Origin: Tetrahymena elliotti 4EA
Taxonomy: Eukaryota; Ciliophora; Oligohymenophorea; Hymenostomatida; Tetrahymenidae
DNA: 64,000 nt
Reading direction: 5' to 3'
Assembly: GCA_000231825.2 (NCBI GenBank)
Contig: JH720293.1
Coordinates: 1,798,001 to 1,862,000, forward strand
The first letter of the stretch is position 1. Every line of letters starts with the position of its first letter. The notes under the pieces are model-generated. The model ran no database searches, was not told the DNA's origin, and was given only the letters and a program-made list of their open reading frames with translations. The position numbers were made by a program, and so were the translations under genes. Of this stretch, positions 51,701 through 63,959 are shown piece after piece.

Positions 51701-54323
51701 AATAAACTATGGAAACTTGCTATTAAAACGAATAAAATATTCATGCTAGAGAATAATAGAATATTGAACATAGATCTTCATAAAGAAGCACCTCATCATA
51801 TTCACAAAGATAATAAAATAATATAAAATAAAATGAATAAATTGGTAAAACACTTTAATAATTAAAATCTAGCACTGATATGCCAACAGATAATTTCACA
51901 TAGAAATTGAATATAAGTGATTAGATAATATATTAGGATGAAGGGTGTTTAGTAAAGGGATTATAATAAAATCAACACTTTTCTAGCCAAACAGGAAAGC
52001 AATCTAGTTCTCTAATGAGCACATAAGAGTAAGGTAGTAGTGTATATTCAAATAATAATTAGAATTAAAACAGAAATATGTTTAAAAGATAAATAGACCA
52101 AAGCCATTAGTAGCATTCACGTAATAACAGTATCAGCAATAACATTAACAGCTATAAAGATCAGAGTTTATTTGAAAATAGTAATAATGACTACTTGTGT
52201 TCTTAACCATTATTTTCAGATACCTCTCAAATACAAGTAATAAATACTAACTCGTCTCCATTTATTAGCAATATAAATAAAAAATTATATAGTCAAAGCT
52301 CTCGTTTACCTTCATATGAAGTAGATCATTCTAACAAAAATTTGTAACCATATTAATAACACAACCATACCTGTAGATAGTTTTCAAATGAAAGGGTTGC
52401 TTTAAATTAAATTGAGAAAAAAAGTAATTAAAGTTAAATTTCATCTTTTTACACTCACAACAATCAAGATTCCAATTTTAACATTTTTATTTCAGAAGAA
52501 GAATTTTTTAAAGTTTTTTAAGAATATTTAATTGCAGATGATTTAAGTTAAAAAAATTACTCTGAGAATAGATAGTCTCTAACTGTAAGAAAAAAATTTG
52601 TAAAATTAATAATCAGAGAAGTTTTAAGTAACTGTGATGTTTATTACAGTACATAAACAATAGAGTAAATTATTAAAAGCATAATACCTTTTGTTGAAAA
52701 TATAGAAAGTATCAGGTTCGACCAGCTCTACAATATTTTTAACAAAAATTTATAATCTTATTCTGATTAATTTGCTTATAATAATAATAATGAATCTATC
52801 TCTAAAAATTAGCAAGAATCTGGCTACTTTTATGATACCTAATAAGATAGAATAAATTCTTAAGTTTTATCATAATAAGAATAGTTAGAAGATAGGATAA
52901 AAACACCACCATAAATAATCACATTTAGAGGTAAATTAAGAGAAACTAGCTAAGAGAAGAAAAGAAGTAATACCCTTCAAAGCAATTATCAATAACTTTC
53001 ATCTTAAAATTTATCAACAAATGGAAACATGAGATCATAGAGAAGTGTTTAATAAAAAATCTAAACACAAGAATAAGAATAAGATCAATAATTTGATTAA
53101 ATGCTTATGTAGTAAAGAATGTAAAAATAAAGAGAACTATCTCCTTTATAAAATAATAAAGATAATAGCTATATTTTTAGATAATTCTAAGACTAAAGTA
53201 TCTATCTACCCACAAATAATTAAAATATTAACTATGGTGATTGCTCTTTCCTATCTTCAAATAACTAGATGAATACTCTCATTAATAATGAAAGATCAAA
53301 TGCATCATTTGAATTATTTTTATAAAAGAAAAAGTGTTTGAGCTAATTAGCTACACCTAAATCATAAAATAGAAGTATTCTTAAAATAAATTCAATAAAT
53401 CTTTGTTAAGAAGATTTTTATTCCTATATAACCCCATATATAAATTATATTCTAGAATTATCTTCATTGAAATAATTGAAAATATAAAATTCACCTTTAA
53501 AAAACAGGTCCCCAAGTAGAAACTCATAAAGCACGATTAAACAAATTTAATAAAATGCAGATGAATTCAAATCTGTAGAGTTACTACTAAATTAATTAAA
53601 ATTTTAAGTATATAGAATGGTTAAATCTGTTAATTTATAAGCTTTACAGATTTAGCAAGCCAATAAATAAAAAATAATGAAATCTTTATAAAATATTGAC
53701 TAATCTTAGAATAATAAAATAATTGCATAATACATAAACAATTATACCCTTTAATTCTTTGATTACATCATCCTTTTCCATTCGACTGAGATAACTCATC
53801 TAGGAAAAATCCTTGAAACATCCTTTTTGAAGTATTATGGAGAAAGTCCAACAGTTTTCTCACTGAAAAAGAACATAGCCATACAAGAATAAGAAAAGTA
53901 AAATTTATTCTAAAAAATTCTAATGAAAAATTTGATTTTATTGATAAAAAAAGGTATTTTAAGAAGAAAAAATTTAATATTTCAACTCAAAATCAGACTT
54001 ATACAAATATATCTGATTTCGAAGGATAGAAATCTAAGTGGAGAATTATTGTTAGTAAGGTTTACTTAGGAAAATGCTTAATAGATTCCACTAATACAAT
54101 AGATACTTTCGATTTGGAAAATTCATTAGAATTCTTTATTGAGTAAAATTTATTATTGCTGAAAATTATTTTTTTTTTATTTTATTAAACTATTCCTTTT
54201 TCTTATTAAAGGTAAGGTTTTACTTCAATATTCTTTGAAAAAAGTGATGCATATATTTTATTAGATAATACACTTGCATATCCTCTTTACTTATGTGAAT
54301 ACTTTAATACAATAAATATATGA
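48740..54323 (+). CDS. Leucine-rich repeat protein with divergent PARP/ART-like C-terminal region, 1797 residues
   Basis: Exons 48740..49250, 49316..53897, 53954..54142 and 54212..54323 join in phase. Order: a Ser/Asn/Gln-rich leader; about ten leucine-rich repeats (49330-50250) of the LxxLxLxxN type (RLDLSKNELS, ELDISYNNID); then about 1000 residues of Gln/Asn/Ser-rich sequence with short helical islands; then a folded C-terminus. The C-terminus resembles a PARP catalytic domain: ILFHSTEITHLGKILETSF corresponds to the H-G-T NAD-binding strand and helix. KWRIIVSKVYLGKC and LLDNTLAYPLYLCEYF correspond to the last strands, which usually read LVGKxY and DxxQAYPEYLI. The usual GIYFA segment is not evident, and the catalytic Glu position appears to be Ala (SDAYILLDN). 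If the match holds, this would be a mono-ADP-ribosyltransferase-like or inactive form. The fold call is by eye. Gene integrity is well supported by phase. Confidence 0.7.
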
Positions 54324-54611
54324 TTTAACCATGTATTTACATATTTTTATTTTTAAGTCTTTTTATTAAATTTCTTAACAAATAATTTAGTTTAGAAAGT
54401 TATTATATACCATTAAAAAAATCTTATTTTTATTAAATTAAATAAATAATCGAGGATTTCAATATGTTCATAACAGATCTAAATTTTAATTTGTTAAATT
54501 TCAATTATAAAATATCAAAAATTCTTTTTAATATTATTAAAAAATAATTGGATATTTTTTCAATAAACCTAGCTCTTAGAATTATTTAGCTTCATAATAG
54601 CAACATAGCAA
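54324..54611. other. Short intergenic spacer
   Basis: 288 bp between the TGA of the LRR/ART gene and the ATG of the B-box/LRR gene. AT-rich; no motif recognised. Confidence 0.45.
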
Positions 54612-57075
54612 ATGAAAAGTAGTAATTTAAATACTTTTAAAGAAACTAGTTAAAGAAAGAGATCTAGCAGCGGGGAAAGAAATTTGATGAGGTATTCTGC
54701 TGGTGGTATGAAAATTAGATATTATCTGTTTAAATTTCATAGGTTTTTTATTACATAGGAGGTAGAGTAAGCAAAACATAAAGTTTTACTCCGTAAATGA
54801 TCAAATTAGAATCTATTGCTAGTGTTAAAATGCCATTATGTACAAGAGGTGAACTCCATAAAGTAAATTTTATTTTTAAAATTAATAGTTTTAATTGCCT
54901 TTAAAAAATTTATTTATGTGATTGATATTAAAGCACATAACTCAAAAAACTATGATAAAAATTTTATTAATTTTATAATTTAGCTAAGTTAGTTAGAATT
55001 AGTTTGCTTGGAGTAAGGATGCTCCGATCAATATAAGTTAATATGTGCATATTGCAGAGATACGATGCATAAAAACCATGATGTTAGGTCAATAAAATAT
55101 ATGTTAAATGAATTAATAAAATATTTATATGATGAGGAGACAAAAAATGCAATGAATGATGATATTCACAAATAATTTAAATATATGATAGACTAGATTA
55201 AAGATATTAAAGAATAGTTGCTTATTTTAGAATAAAAAATAAAAGATAGTGAGATCAAATTTTAGAGGGATTATATTGATCCTATAAATAGGGAGAGATC
55301 TATAGTTGAAGGATTGATAAAGCAAATTTCCAAAGGTTCAAATAATTAAACAAGCGTTAATGAGTGTTTGCATAACTTGTTTAAGTATGTAAAACCTACA
55401 AAAGATTCTTTTATGATAGAAAAAGAGTCACAGAATTTCAACATTTAATCTATTGAAAAACAAACAGTGTTATTTTAAGGAAGACTTATTAAAGAAATAG
55501 AGTAGCTCAACCAAATAATTAAAAAGACAAGCCAAGCTACTAACTACAATATAATGACTTTCTATTCTGAAGAGCATGAATATATGTTAGAGGATAAGAC
55601 TGATACAATTATTTTGTCAAGAGAATCAGATATTCTCCATTTAGAACCTACCACAACAAAAATTTTAATCAAAGATTATGTCTCAGATGTGTTTGTTTTT
55701 GAATTATAAAAATATAAATAGCTTGTGTCATTTAGCATAGTAGACATACAAAAGTATTATTTACATATTTATTTTATCAGAAATTATATTTTTCATTTTT
55801 AATATTATTGATTGATCTTGCTTTAATCTATGTATAATAATATTATCTAGATAATTTTAGAATTCCGATACGATACATAGAATATCCTAAATTATAGATA
55901 GATTACCTCAATCTATTGAAAAGCTCTCTATTTCGTTAGCTTGGTATATTATAATTTTTATCTGGAAAATTATATTAGATCTATTTTTTTACTAAAAATA
56001 GGGATAAAGATTTGCTTGATGAAGATATATTAGTTCTATTTTAGAATATCAATCACTAAAAGTTCCCTTATTTGAAAATTCTAGATTTAGACTTTGGAAA
56101 GTATTTTCAATTCCTTTTTTATAATTAAACCTTTTTGAGATAAATTGTTTTATAAAAAGCTCTTCTTTAGCAATTTCTGTATTAACTGATAAATCTATGA
56201 TATTCATGGCTAATTCTATTTCTTCATTTTAGGATTCTCTTTGGGTTTTGAATTTAAATCTTTATTGGTAAAAAAACAATAAATAAATATTGGTATTAAT
56301 TATTTTTTGTTTTAGTTGGGGTCTATCAAATATCGGCTTGACTGATAAAGGAGTTAAAACATTAGTAGAAGGAATAGGCCAACTAGTAAATTTAGCAAAG
56401 CTCTATTTAAATCTTTTTGGGTAGTTTATTTATTTTTTAAAGAATCATATGAATAATTATTTTTTAAAGGTGGGGAGAGTAAAAACCAGAATAAATCTCT
56501 GATAGAGCAGTAAAAGAATTAGCTTAAAATATTAGAGAGTTACATAATGCCTAATGTATAGAATTAGATTTGGGCTGGTACTCATCAAAAATTTTTTGTC
56601 GAAATATAAACTTATAAATATTTTTATTTGTATTAGTTGGGGAGAAAAGAATCCTTCAGTAACTTCAAAATCGCTAAAATATTTAAGTGATATGATAGAC
56701 TCACTTTATTTTGTAAAAGACTTAAGCCTAAATTTGAATTAGTAAATAAAAAAATTCTTTCATAAACCTCAAAATAAGCACATTAATTTTTTTACTAAAA
56801 AGCTGGGCAAATAAAAACACAAAAATGCTAGATACGGATATTAGACAATTCTTTAAAAGCATGATGAATTGGAAGCATTTATAGAAGCTCTATCTAAACA
56901 TCTAAGAGTATGATTAATAATAATTACAATTTCCTTCTGATAAACCATTTATTTTTAAATCAATAAAATATTTAGTTGGGAAGAAATCTCAATGGTTTTA
57001 AAGCATGAGCTTTCATAAGCAGTAAAAATTAACTTAAATAATCCTAATATAAAAATATTAATAGATAACCAATGA
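54612..57075 (+). CDS. B-box zinc finger protein with C-terminal LRR array
   Basis: ATG 54612, TGA 57073-57075. Basic, Ser-rich N-terminus. Then a B-box-like zinc site with CTRGELH, VCLEQGC, ICAYC and MHKNHD (about 54840-55090). Next comes a coiled coil of around 150 residues (55100-55560), together recalling the B-box plus coiled-coil core of TRIM proteins without the RING. The C-terminal half is a leucine-rich repeat array of about 35 residues per unit. Its exons are 56002..56100, 56160..56267, 56316..56420, 56470..56577, 56637..56741, 56803..56907 and a last half repeat 56976..57075. Each begins at the second base pair of a junction codon (phase 2), usually followed by Trp-Gly. The joint between the coiled coil and the first repeat (about 55720-55860) is the least certain. 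Function unknown; such proteins are usually scaffolds or ubiquitin-pathway adaptors. Confidence 0.75.
56002..56907 (+). repeat. One-repeat-per-exon LRR array
   Basis: Six successive exons of 99, 108, 105, 108, 105 and 105 nt, each a multiple of three and each bounded by phase-2 introns, encode one LRR unit apiece. Units start at or near a Trp (WG, WGE, WGE, WA) and end with an LxLxL strand (VLNLNLY, KLYLNLF, IELDLG, DLSLNLN, KLYLNIQ). The exon at 56976 continues the pattern (WEE) and ends the gene. Confidence 0.85.
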
Positions 57076-58243
57076 TAAAATGAAAAAATAAATTATTCTG
57101 TTAAACTCAAATTATTTATTAATTTATTTATAATTTTAATTAAACTAGCTTTAAATATTTAAAATAACATTAATCTGTTTATTGTTTTAATAAGTTACTT
57201 AATATGTAAAATATTCTTTATCTTCAGTCAGATTTTTGATATTGTAAAAATGTAAAATAAACTAAGTATGAATTAATTAATTTCACTTTTTTGATATGTA
57301 AATAATTCGTCATAATTAAAAGTGTTATATTTCGTTTTTATGTCAAAAGAAATTTAATTCAAACATTAAACCACCTTTTACTTGAATAGAATAATGCAGT
57401 CGTATTAATATTCTTTTAAAATCTAATATAAAATAGTTAAGTGTTGTAACAACATCAGCTTTTACTTTTAAATTAAGCTAAATTTAATTTAATTTTTAGA
57501 CAAATTTTTTTCTCAAAACTTCAAGATCGCTTGCTTAGTAGACAGGTGGGCAGGCAAGGAATAAATATTATCAAAAAAATAGGTAAAAGTATTAACTAAT
57601 ACTAGATAGTACATTAGATATAAATAGCTCTAGTTTACGCTTAAATTAAATAAATTGTCAGTGTCAAAATATTCTTAAGAATAGATACTTTTCATGCAAG
57701 CATACAAGATTTAACATATTCAAGACTAATTTATTATGTATATTTTTTATGTAAAATTTTTATTAGAGTAAGATTATGAGTGTTGCTACTTACAATTATT
57801 GAACTTGTTCTAATAGAATATAGAGAAATCTTATGTAAATGAGATATTGTAAGAGCCAAAAATTAATTTGTAAGTAAAAATCTGATTAATTTAATTAAAG
57901 CAAAGGAAATGCAGGATAATGAAGAAAAAGAAAGTAAATTTTAATTAATTTTTCGAAGAATAAAAGAAAAGAAATTTATTGGTTAAAATTTTAGATTATT
58001 GTTGATTAATATTATATTTAATTTGATGATGTAATTTAATCTTCTTAAAATAGCTTTCAATTGCTCATATCATTTTCAGATATCTTAATTTTAATGCTTG
58101 ATCAAATTTCTCCCCAAATTTGTTATATTTTATCACACAAGGCTAACTTACTTGACTGCAAAACTTTAAATCTTAGAGATCAAAATCACTGCTTATAATT
58201 AAATTAAATTAAAATTCTTATCTAAAAAAAATTTCAGTAAAAA
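57076..58243. other. Intergenic spacer
   Basis: 1.17 kb between two plus-strand genes. It contains one patch of higher GC (about 57523-57560) with a 5-bp inverted repeat (CTTGC/GCAAG), too weak to call an RNA gene. Otherwise A/T runs with no coding frame. Confidence 0.5.
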
Positions 58244-61200
58244 ATGTCAAAGAGCCTAATATTAATATCAATATTACTCGGAGCAGCACTTATTGCTGTT
58301 GGTACAGGAATTTACTCTTAAAGGTAAACTTATTAAATTTTAATAGGAGATAGCATTTTGTATAAATAATTTGCTAATTATTCTTAAGAAAAATATTTAG
58401 TTAAGAACTTTATATTTTTAATTATATCAAATTTTATTAATTTTTGTTGCTAATTCTTTTTAAAGATCATGAAAGACTTTTTATCTCAATTTTATTATAA
58501 AATATTTTAAGTTCCCACAATTTGAAGATGGAAGTCAATGAAAGCTTATAAGCATTCATTCCTCCTTTATAGAATGGTCCTATTGATCTTAGTGGAAATT
58601 ACAGAGTTTCTACTTTCTAAAAAATTAATGCCACCCACTACAATATATATGTTAACTACGATGGAGGTGAGGCATATTACGCTATGGCTAAAAATAAATT
58701 AATCACAAACTTGTTAGTCTAAATTGTTATCAACGACAATAACTAATTAGGAATTAAAATTACAGATAGAATATATCGTCGTTTTGAAGTCCCTTATAAT
58801 CATTTATATCCTCATGATAAGGTTTTCAATTTCCCTAAGGATAACAATTTCGATATTACTGTTCCAAAATCAGGTGAAATATTCTCTTTAACAATCAAGC
58901 GTAAGGATACTGGTGAAGTAGTTTTTGACACTTCTAGCAAATTCTTCGTTTATTCTGACCTTTATCACTATATTTCAATTGATATGAAAGACGAATATAT
59001 TTATGGTTTAGGAGAAAGAAGAAACTAGCAATTTGTATACACTGATGGTAAATATACCTTTTTAAATAAGGATTAATATATGGCAGTTGCTGATGGATAA
59101 CCCGATTAATAAACATATGGAACTCATCCTATGTATCTTCGTAGAGAAAAAAGTGGAAATTTCCATGTTGTTTTCTTACGTAACTACAACTCAATTCAAG
59201 CTTAATACAAAAAAAATCAAGACTTAACTTTCATGGTAAATTATTAAAATAAATATTAAATTTAATGCCCTTATTGGTTTTGTTTTTAAAAAAACTATTT
59301 AAAATAACTTTTTTGATTACCTCATAATTTGAGAATTAATTAGACTCAATTTAAAGGTTTTACTTCAAAGAGCTATTTTTATTTAAGTTTTGTGTAAGAT
59401 AAACATAAAAAGCTTTTAATAATGTTTTTTTTACATCATTTTTCTTACAAAAATCATAAAATGTGAGTCAATATTACCTCTTAAAAAATGAAAACTAAAT
59501 TCTTTAAAAAATATGTAAATTTTTTAATAAATTTGCATTCAAAAGCAATTCAAATATAAAACTTGATAAAGCACATTCAAGTATAGCAATCGTCTACAAA
59601 TTTACATATAGCTGCAATTAATTTTCCATAAAAATGAAGAAAATAAGAATCTTCATATTTTTAATGTCAGCAAGCAAATCTGATGTTTCTAAAATAATAT
59701 GCAACATAAAATATTTAGATCAAACATTGTGATGTTAAAATTAAATTTCAATTACATGATGTGATTGATTACTCTATTAAACTACTTATGAACTCGTATT
59801 AATAATTCATTATATCACAATTAATAAAAGAATTATTTTTTTATGCGTAAAAATAAATCAATACAGACAAGAAGGCAATAAAGCAAATAAAATCTTCTAA
59901 TAAATCAATTTTTAATTATTCTATTTAAAATCAATTATAGGTTGTTGGAGGTCTCTTAGAATTTAAGATCTTTTTGGGTGATAAAAATCCTGAAACTTCT
60001 TTACTCTAATATCATGAATATATCAACGGTTTCTCTCTCCATCCTTTCTGGTCTCATGGATATCATTAATGCAGATGGGGTTACGATAACAGTTAAAAAA
60101 TGATTGATGTTTGGAATAAATTTGATGAATTAGATTTACCTATTGACACCATATGGTCTGATATTGATTACATGAATAAATTAACTGACTTTACTATTGA
60201 CAAAACTCGTTACGATGCCACTTAAATGAATAAAATGCGTAAATATTTAATTATGAAAAATCAAATTAATTATATATATCTAAATAGTAAATAGAGACGT
60301 TCCTTAAGGTTTACATTGGGTTCCTATTATTGATGCTGGTATTGCTATTGGAGATGTCTCAAATGAAAGAGGTAAAGAACTTGGTGTTTATCAAAAATCT
60401 AACAAGACTGGAGAAGATCTTATTGGTTGTGTTTGGCCAGGCAAAGTCAACTATCCTGACTTTAATCACCCTAAATCATATGATTTTTGGGCTGAAGGTT
60501 TAATGAACTTAACCAAAAATTACAATATTATTCCCAGTGGTTTTTGGATTGATATGAATGAATTTTCTAACTTCATTAATGGTGAAATTTCTGATGATGA
60601 AGTTTGTATCATGCCTAACGATCCTAATGCTCCTATTCACGAATAATATCTTGGTATTAGAGTTGAAGATAAATACACTAAGATTCCATTCTAAGGTAAA
60701 TTAATACTAATTTTTTTTTTTTAGGTAATTTGAATTCAATATTGAAAATAATTAGTTGGAGGTAGTGACCACCCCTTGTAGGAAAAGACTATGAGTTATG
60801 ATGCTCCTAAATACAATGGACCAGATGCTTTAACTGTTTACTTCCCTAACTACAACTTAAGAGAATTCGATTTCCACAACTTAAATGGTTTCAGTGAAGG
60901 TATTGCCACAAACTTAGCTTTGTAGAAGATGGGTAATAAATTACCTTTCATTATTTCTAGATCTTAAATTGCTGGTTCTGGTTAATTTGTTTAACATTGG
61001 ACTGGTGATAATGGCTCTGAATGGAAATTCTTAAAGTACTCTTTAAGTGAAATTTTCAATTTCAACTTATATGGTATTCCTATGACTGGTGTCGATATTT
61101 GTGGATTTGCTGAGAATACAACTCCTGAACTTTGCGCTCGTTGGATGCAAGTTGGTGCTTTCTATCCTTTCAGTAGAAATCACAATGCAAACGATACTAT

Positions 61201-62089
61201 TTCACAAGAACCCTATGCATTCCCTGAATAGGACTATGTTCTTTCATCTAGTAGAAAATCTTTAAAGTTAAGATATGCTCTTTTAAAGTAATACTATGCC
61301 TATTTCATTCTTTCTAATGGTGTTGGCTCTATTTTCCGTCCTTCATTCTTCAACTTCCCTGAAGATATTAACCTCTTAACTAATGATCAACAATTTATGA
61401 TTGCTGACTCTCTTTTAGTAAAAATTTTAGTTTTAATAAGTTCAATATATTAAGTATTTAAATTTAATTAATAGGGTTAACCTGTTTTGGCCTAATCAGA
61501 TAAACCAGATGATAAGACTACTACAATTTCTCTTTACTTCCCTTAAGGAGGTGCCTTCTATGATTTCATTAGTGATCTTTCTAATGTTGCCACTAAAAGA
61601 TATACAAATGAAGACAGTAATCAATAAAAGGTTGTTAAGTTTGATGATATTATGCCACTTTATATTAGAGAAGGTTATGTTGTCTTCACTTAATTAACTG
61701 ATACACCTAATAGAGCTAGATTACTTAACAATAACTTTGAAATTCATATTGCTTTTGAAAAGCAAGAAGATGGTACTTACTTTGCTGAAGGTAGATTTGT
61801 TACTATCTAAGATTACTCTGATGACAACTTAATTAGCAAATGTCTTGGAAATAATAATTGTGGTTTCGGAATCAGTGTTACTGGTACTGTTGATAACGGA
61901 AAACTTAATTTATCAATCTAAATTGATGGCCAAACAGAAAAGACTAACTTCTAATCTATCACCATTACTAAATTAATTCCTTATGCTTAAGATCTTAAGT
62001 TTGGAGCTATTGAAACCTAAGCAATTGAAATTAAATAAGAGGGAACAATTTAAGCTTCAATTCCCCTTTAAGCTGCTGAAGAATAATGA
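58244..62089 (+). CDS. Alpha-glucosidase, glycoside hydrolase family 31, secreted or lysosomal
   Basis: Exons 58244..58323, 58512..59235, 59941..60238, 60297..60695, 60756..61417 and 61475..62089 join in phase to 925 residues. Residues 1-25 (LILISILLGAALIAVG core) form a signal peptide or anchor, so the enzyme enters the secretory pathway. The N-terminal beta-sandwich contains IYGLGERRNQ. The barrel carries FWSHGYHQCRWGY, the nucleophile motif WIDMNEFSNF (Asp at about residue 453) and the acid/base site HWTGDN (Asp at about 585), then GVDICGF and RWMQVGAFYPFSRNH. These are the hallmarks of acid alpha-glucosidase and maltase/glucoamylase-type enzymes that release glucose from maltose, starch or glycogen. 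Tetrahymena-like ciliates are known to secrete acid hydrolases. Codons are richer in C and G than in neighbouring unknown genes. One intron is unusually long (705 bp). All catalytic residues are present. Confidence 0.95.
59236..59940 (+). other. Long intron of the alpha-glucosidase gene
   Basis: 705 bp from donor GTAAAT to acceptor TTATAG, ten times the local norm, and phase 0. It contains several in-frame TGA in all plus frames and no coding frame of its own. Flanking exons align with the family without a gap, so it is a real intron rather than a missing domain. Confidence 0.7.
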
Positions 62090-62517
62090 TGAATTTGTGA
62101 TCAAAAATAAAAGAAAAAGCTAGTTTATTTAAAAATTGGACTTACTTTTAGATTCTAACTTAATAAATATTCATATAAAAAATTTATTATTTTTTTGTAC
62201 TAAATTTTATGAAAGCAAATTTAATAAATATTTTATCTAAAAATATTGTTTTTTTAATTTTCTATCTACTAATTCAGCTGATTAGAAGATATTTTTTAAA
62301 ACTTGTTTACATAATAAATTAGTGTTTTAAAGAGATAGCACACATATTTGTATCTTTAAATTTTATTGAATTTTAATTGAAATTTATTAAATATCTTCTC
62401 TTACTTTTCAATTTCAAGCATAACAAGCTTACAAATTTTTTATTTTTAATTAAATAAAAAAAGAATTTGTTTTATCTTTAAATATTTAGATATTTTAGAA
62501 GTCTTAACTAAATAAAA
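62090..62517. other. Intergenic spacer
   Basis: 428 bp of AT-rich sequence between the alpha-glucosidase stop and the lipoate ligase start. It is presumed 3' end and promoter. Confidence 0.5.
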
Positions 62518-63959
62518 ATGATCAATTTAGCAAAAAGTGTAAAGTCAGGCATATTTAAAACCAAGTCTAACTTATTATCAAAGAAGTAGCTTTTAAATAG
62601 CATTAATTATTGGTTTTCAGTTCTTCCTCATGAAAAAAAAATTCATATCTTGTACAGCGACTACAATAACATTCATTTCAATTTAGCTACTGAAGAATAT
62701 CTTTATGAACATTCTGATTTAAAGCACCCTACTTTATTTTTGTGGAGAAATGATAAAACAATAGTTATAGGTAATATTTATGATAGTCGAAGCATAATTG
62801 AATGTTAAAAAATTATTTTCTTTTAAAAAAGGAAGACATTAAAACCCCTGGAAAGAATGCTTTATATAAAATATGGAAAGAGATGGTATTAATTTAGCTA
62901 GAAGAAGAACAGGTGGTGGAGCAGTTTACTAAGACTTAGGTAATATTTAAAAATGTATTACTTATTTAATAATTATTTTTCTTATTCCTAGGAAATTCTT
63001 GCTTTTCATTTTTAACTCCTATTTTCGACGAATCTCTTCCTCTTGATTCTAAGAAAGTTAACAATAAGATCCTTTTATAAGCTTTGAAAAATGTTAATAT
63101 TGAAGCTGAGGTTTCTGGAAGAAATGATATATTATTACAAGGAAGAAAGGTAAAAATTTTTGATAAAAAGTAGATAATCTAAGGGTTTATAAATAGATAT
63201 CAGGATCTGCATATTAAATTAATTTGGGAAAAACTGACGGAACTGGTAAAAAAGCTCTTCATCATGGCACCATGCTTTTAAATGTTGATACTCAGAATGT
63301 TAAATAGTATTTGAACCCAAACAAAGAAAAATTAAAAAGCAAAGGAGTTGATAGTGTTATTTCTAGAATTATTAATTTATAAGAAGTTAAGCCCGATTTT
63401 GATCATAAGATGCTATGTAATTTAATAGAATAGGAATTTGTAAATCACTATTAAGGCTATGAGATTATTAGGGATTATTTAAAATATGAATCACTCTAGA
63501 ACTAACCCAAAATAAAAGAAATATACACTGAACTAAAATCTTGGGATTGGGTAAATATTATTTAATTTTTTGTAATAGTAGATATGAATAAATATTCTAA
63601 AATCAGATTTATGGCCACACTCCTTAGTTCACAAACACTATTGAAACTAGATTTGACTGGGGTATAGTAGATGTTAACTTTTAAGTCAATAATAGTAATA
63701 ATATTTATTTTCTATAGTATTTACTTTTTAAAATTAACTTATATTAATAGATGTTATAAAAGCTTGCAAAGTTTGGAGTGACTGCTTATATGCAGATTAT
63801 ATTACTAGAATAAACTAATTATTTAGTGAGTATTAATTCACATATGATTAATCAGGAATATAATAATTATGTCATCTCCTCAAATTAGAATTCTACACTA
63901 ATCCTGATTTAATCAGATTCACTGAATAACTTGAAGAATGGCTTAGACGTTCTATTTGA
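62518..63959 (+). CDS. Lipoate-protein ligase, LplA family, probably mitochondrial
   Basis: This enzyme attaches lipoate to lysines of the E2 and H proteins of mitochondrial 2-oxoacid dehydrogenases and glycine cleavage. Exons 62518..62770, 62832..62939, 62992..63149, 63197..63550, 63607..63694 and 63751..63959 join in phase to 389 residues ending at TGA 63957-63959. The N-terminal 30 residues are basic and free of acidic residues (MINLAKSVKSGIFKTK), typical of a mitochondrial targeting peptide. Family motifs: [31 protein letters not shown] in two exons, the RRRTGGGAVYQDLGN lipoyl-AMP loop, SGRNDILLQGRK and KISGSAYQ with the ligase Lys, then HHGTMLLNVD. A C-terminal accessory domain of the LplA type follows, so it is probably a full ligase. 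No defects seen. Confidence 0.93.

Noticed and set aside
53045..53272. Plus-strand 75-codon ORF rich in Lys/Asn
   Set aside because: It is an alternative frame of the LRR/ART gene. The frame that is continuous from 49316 to 53897, with matching phase at both ends, is the real one.
57523..57560. GC-rich patch with a short inverted repeat as an RNA gene
   Set aside because: The stem is only five base pairs, with no tRNA or snRNA boxes recognisable.
61509..61697. Plus-strand 62-codon ORF
   Set aside because: Out-of-frame shadow of the last alpha-glucosidase exon.
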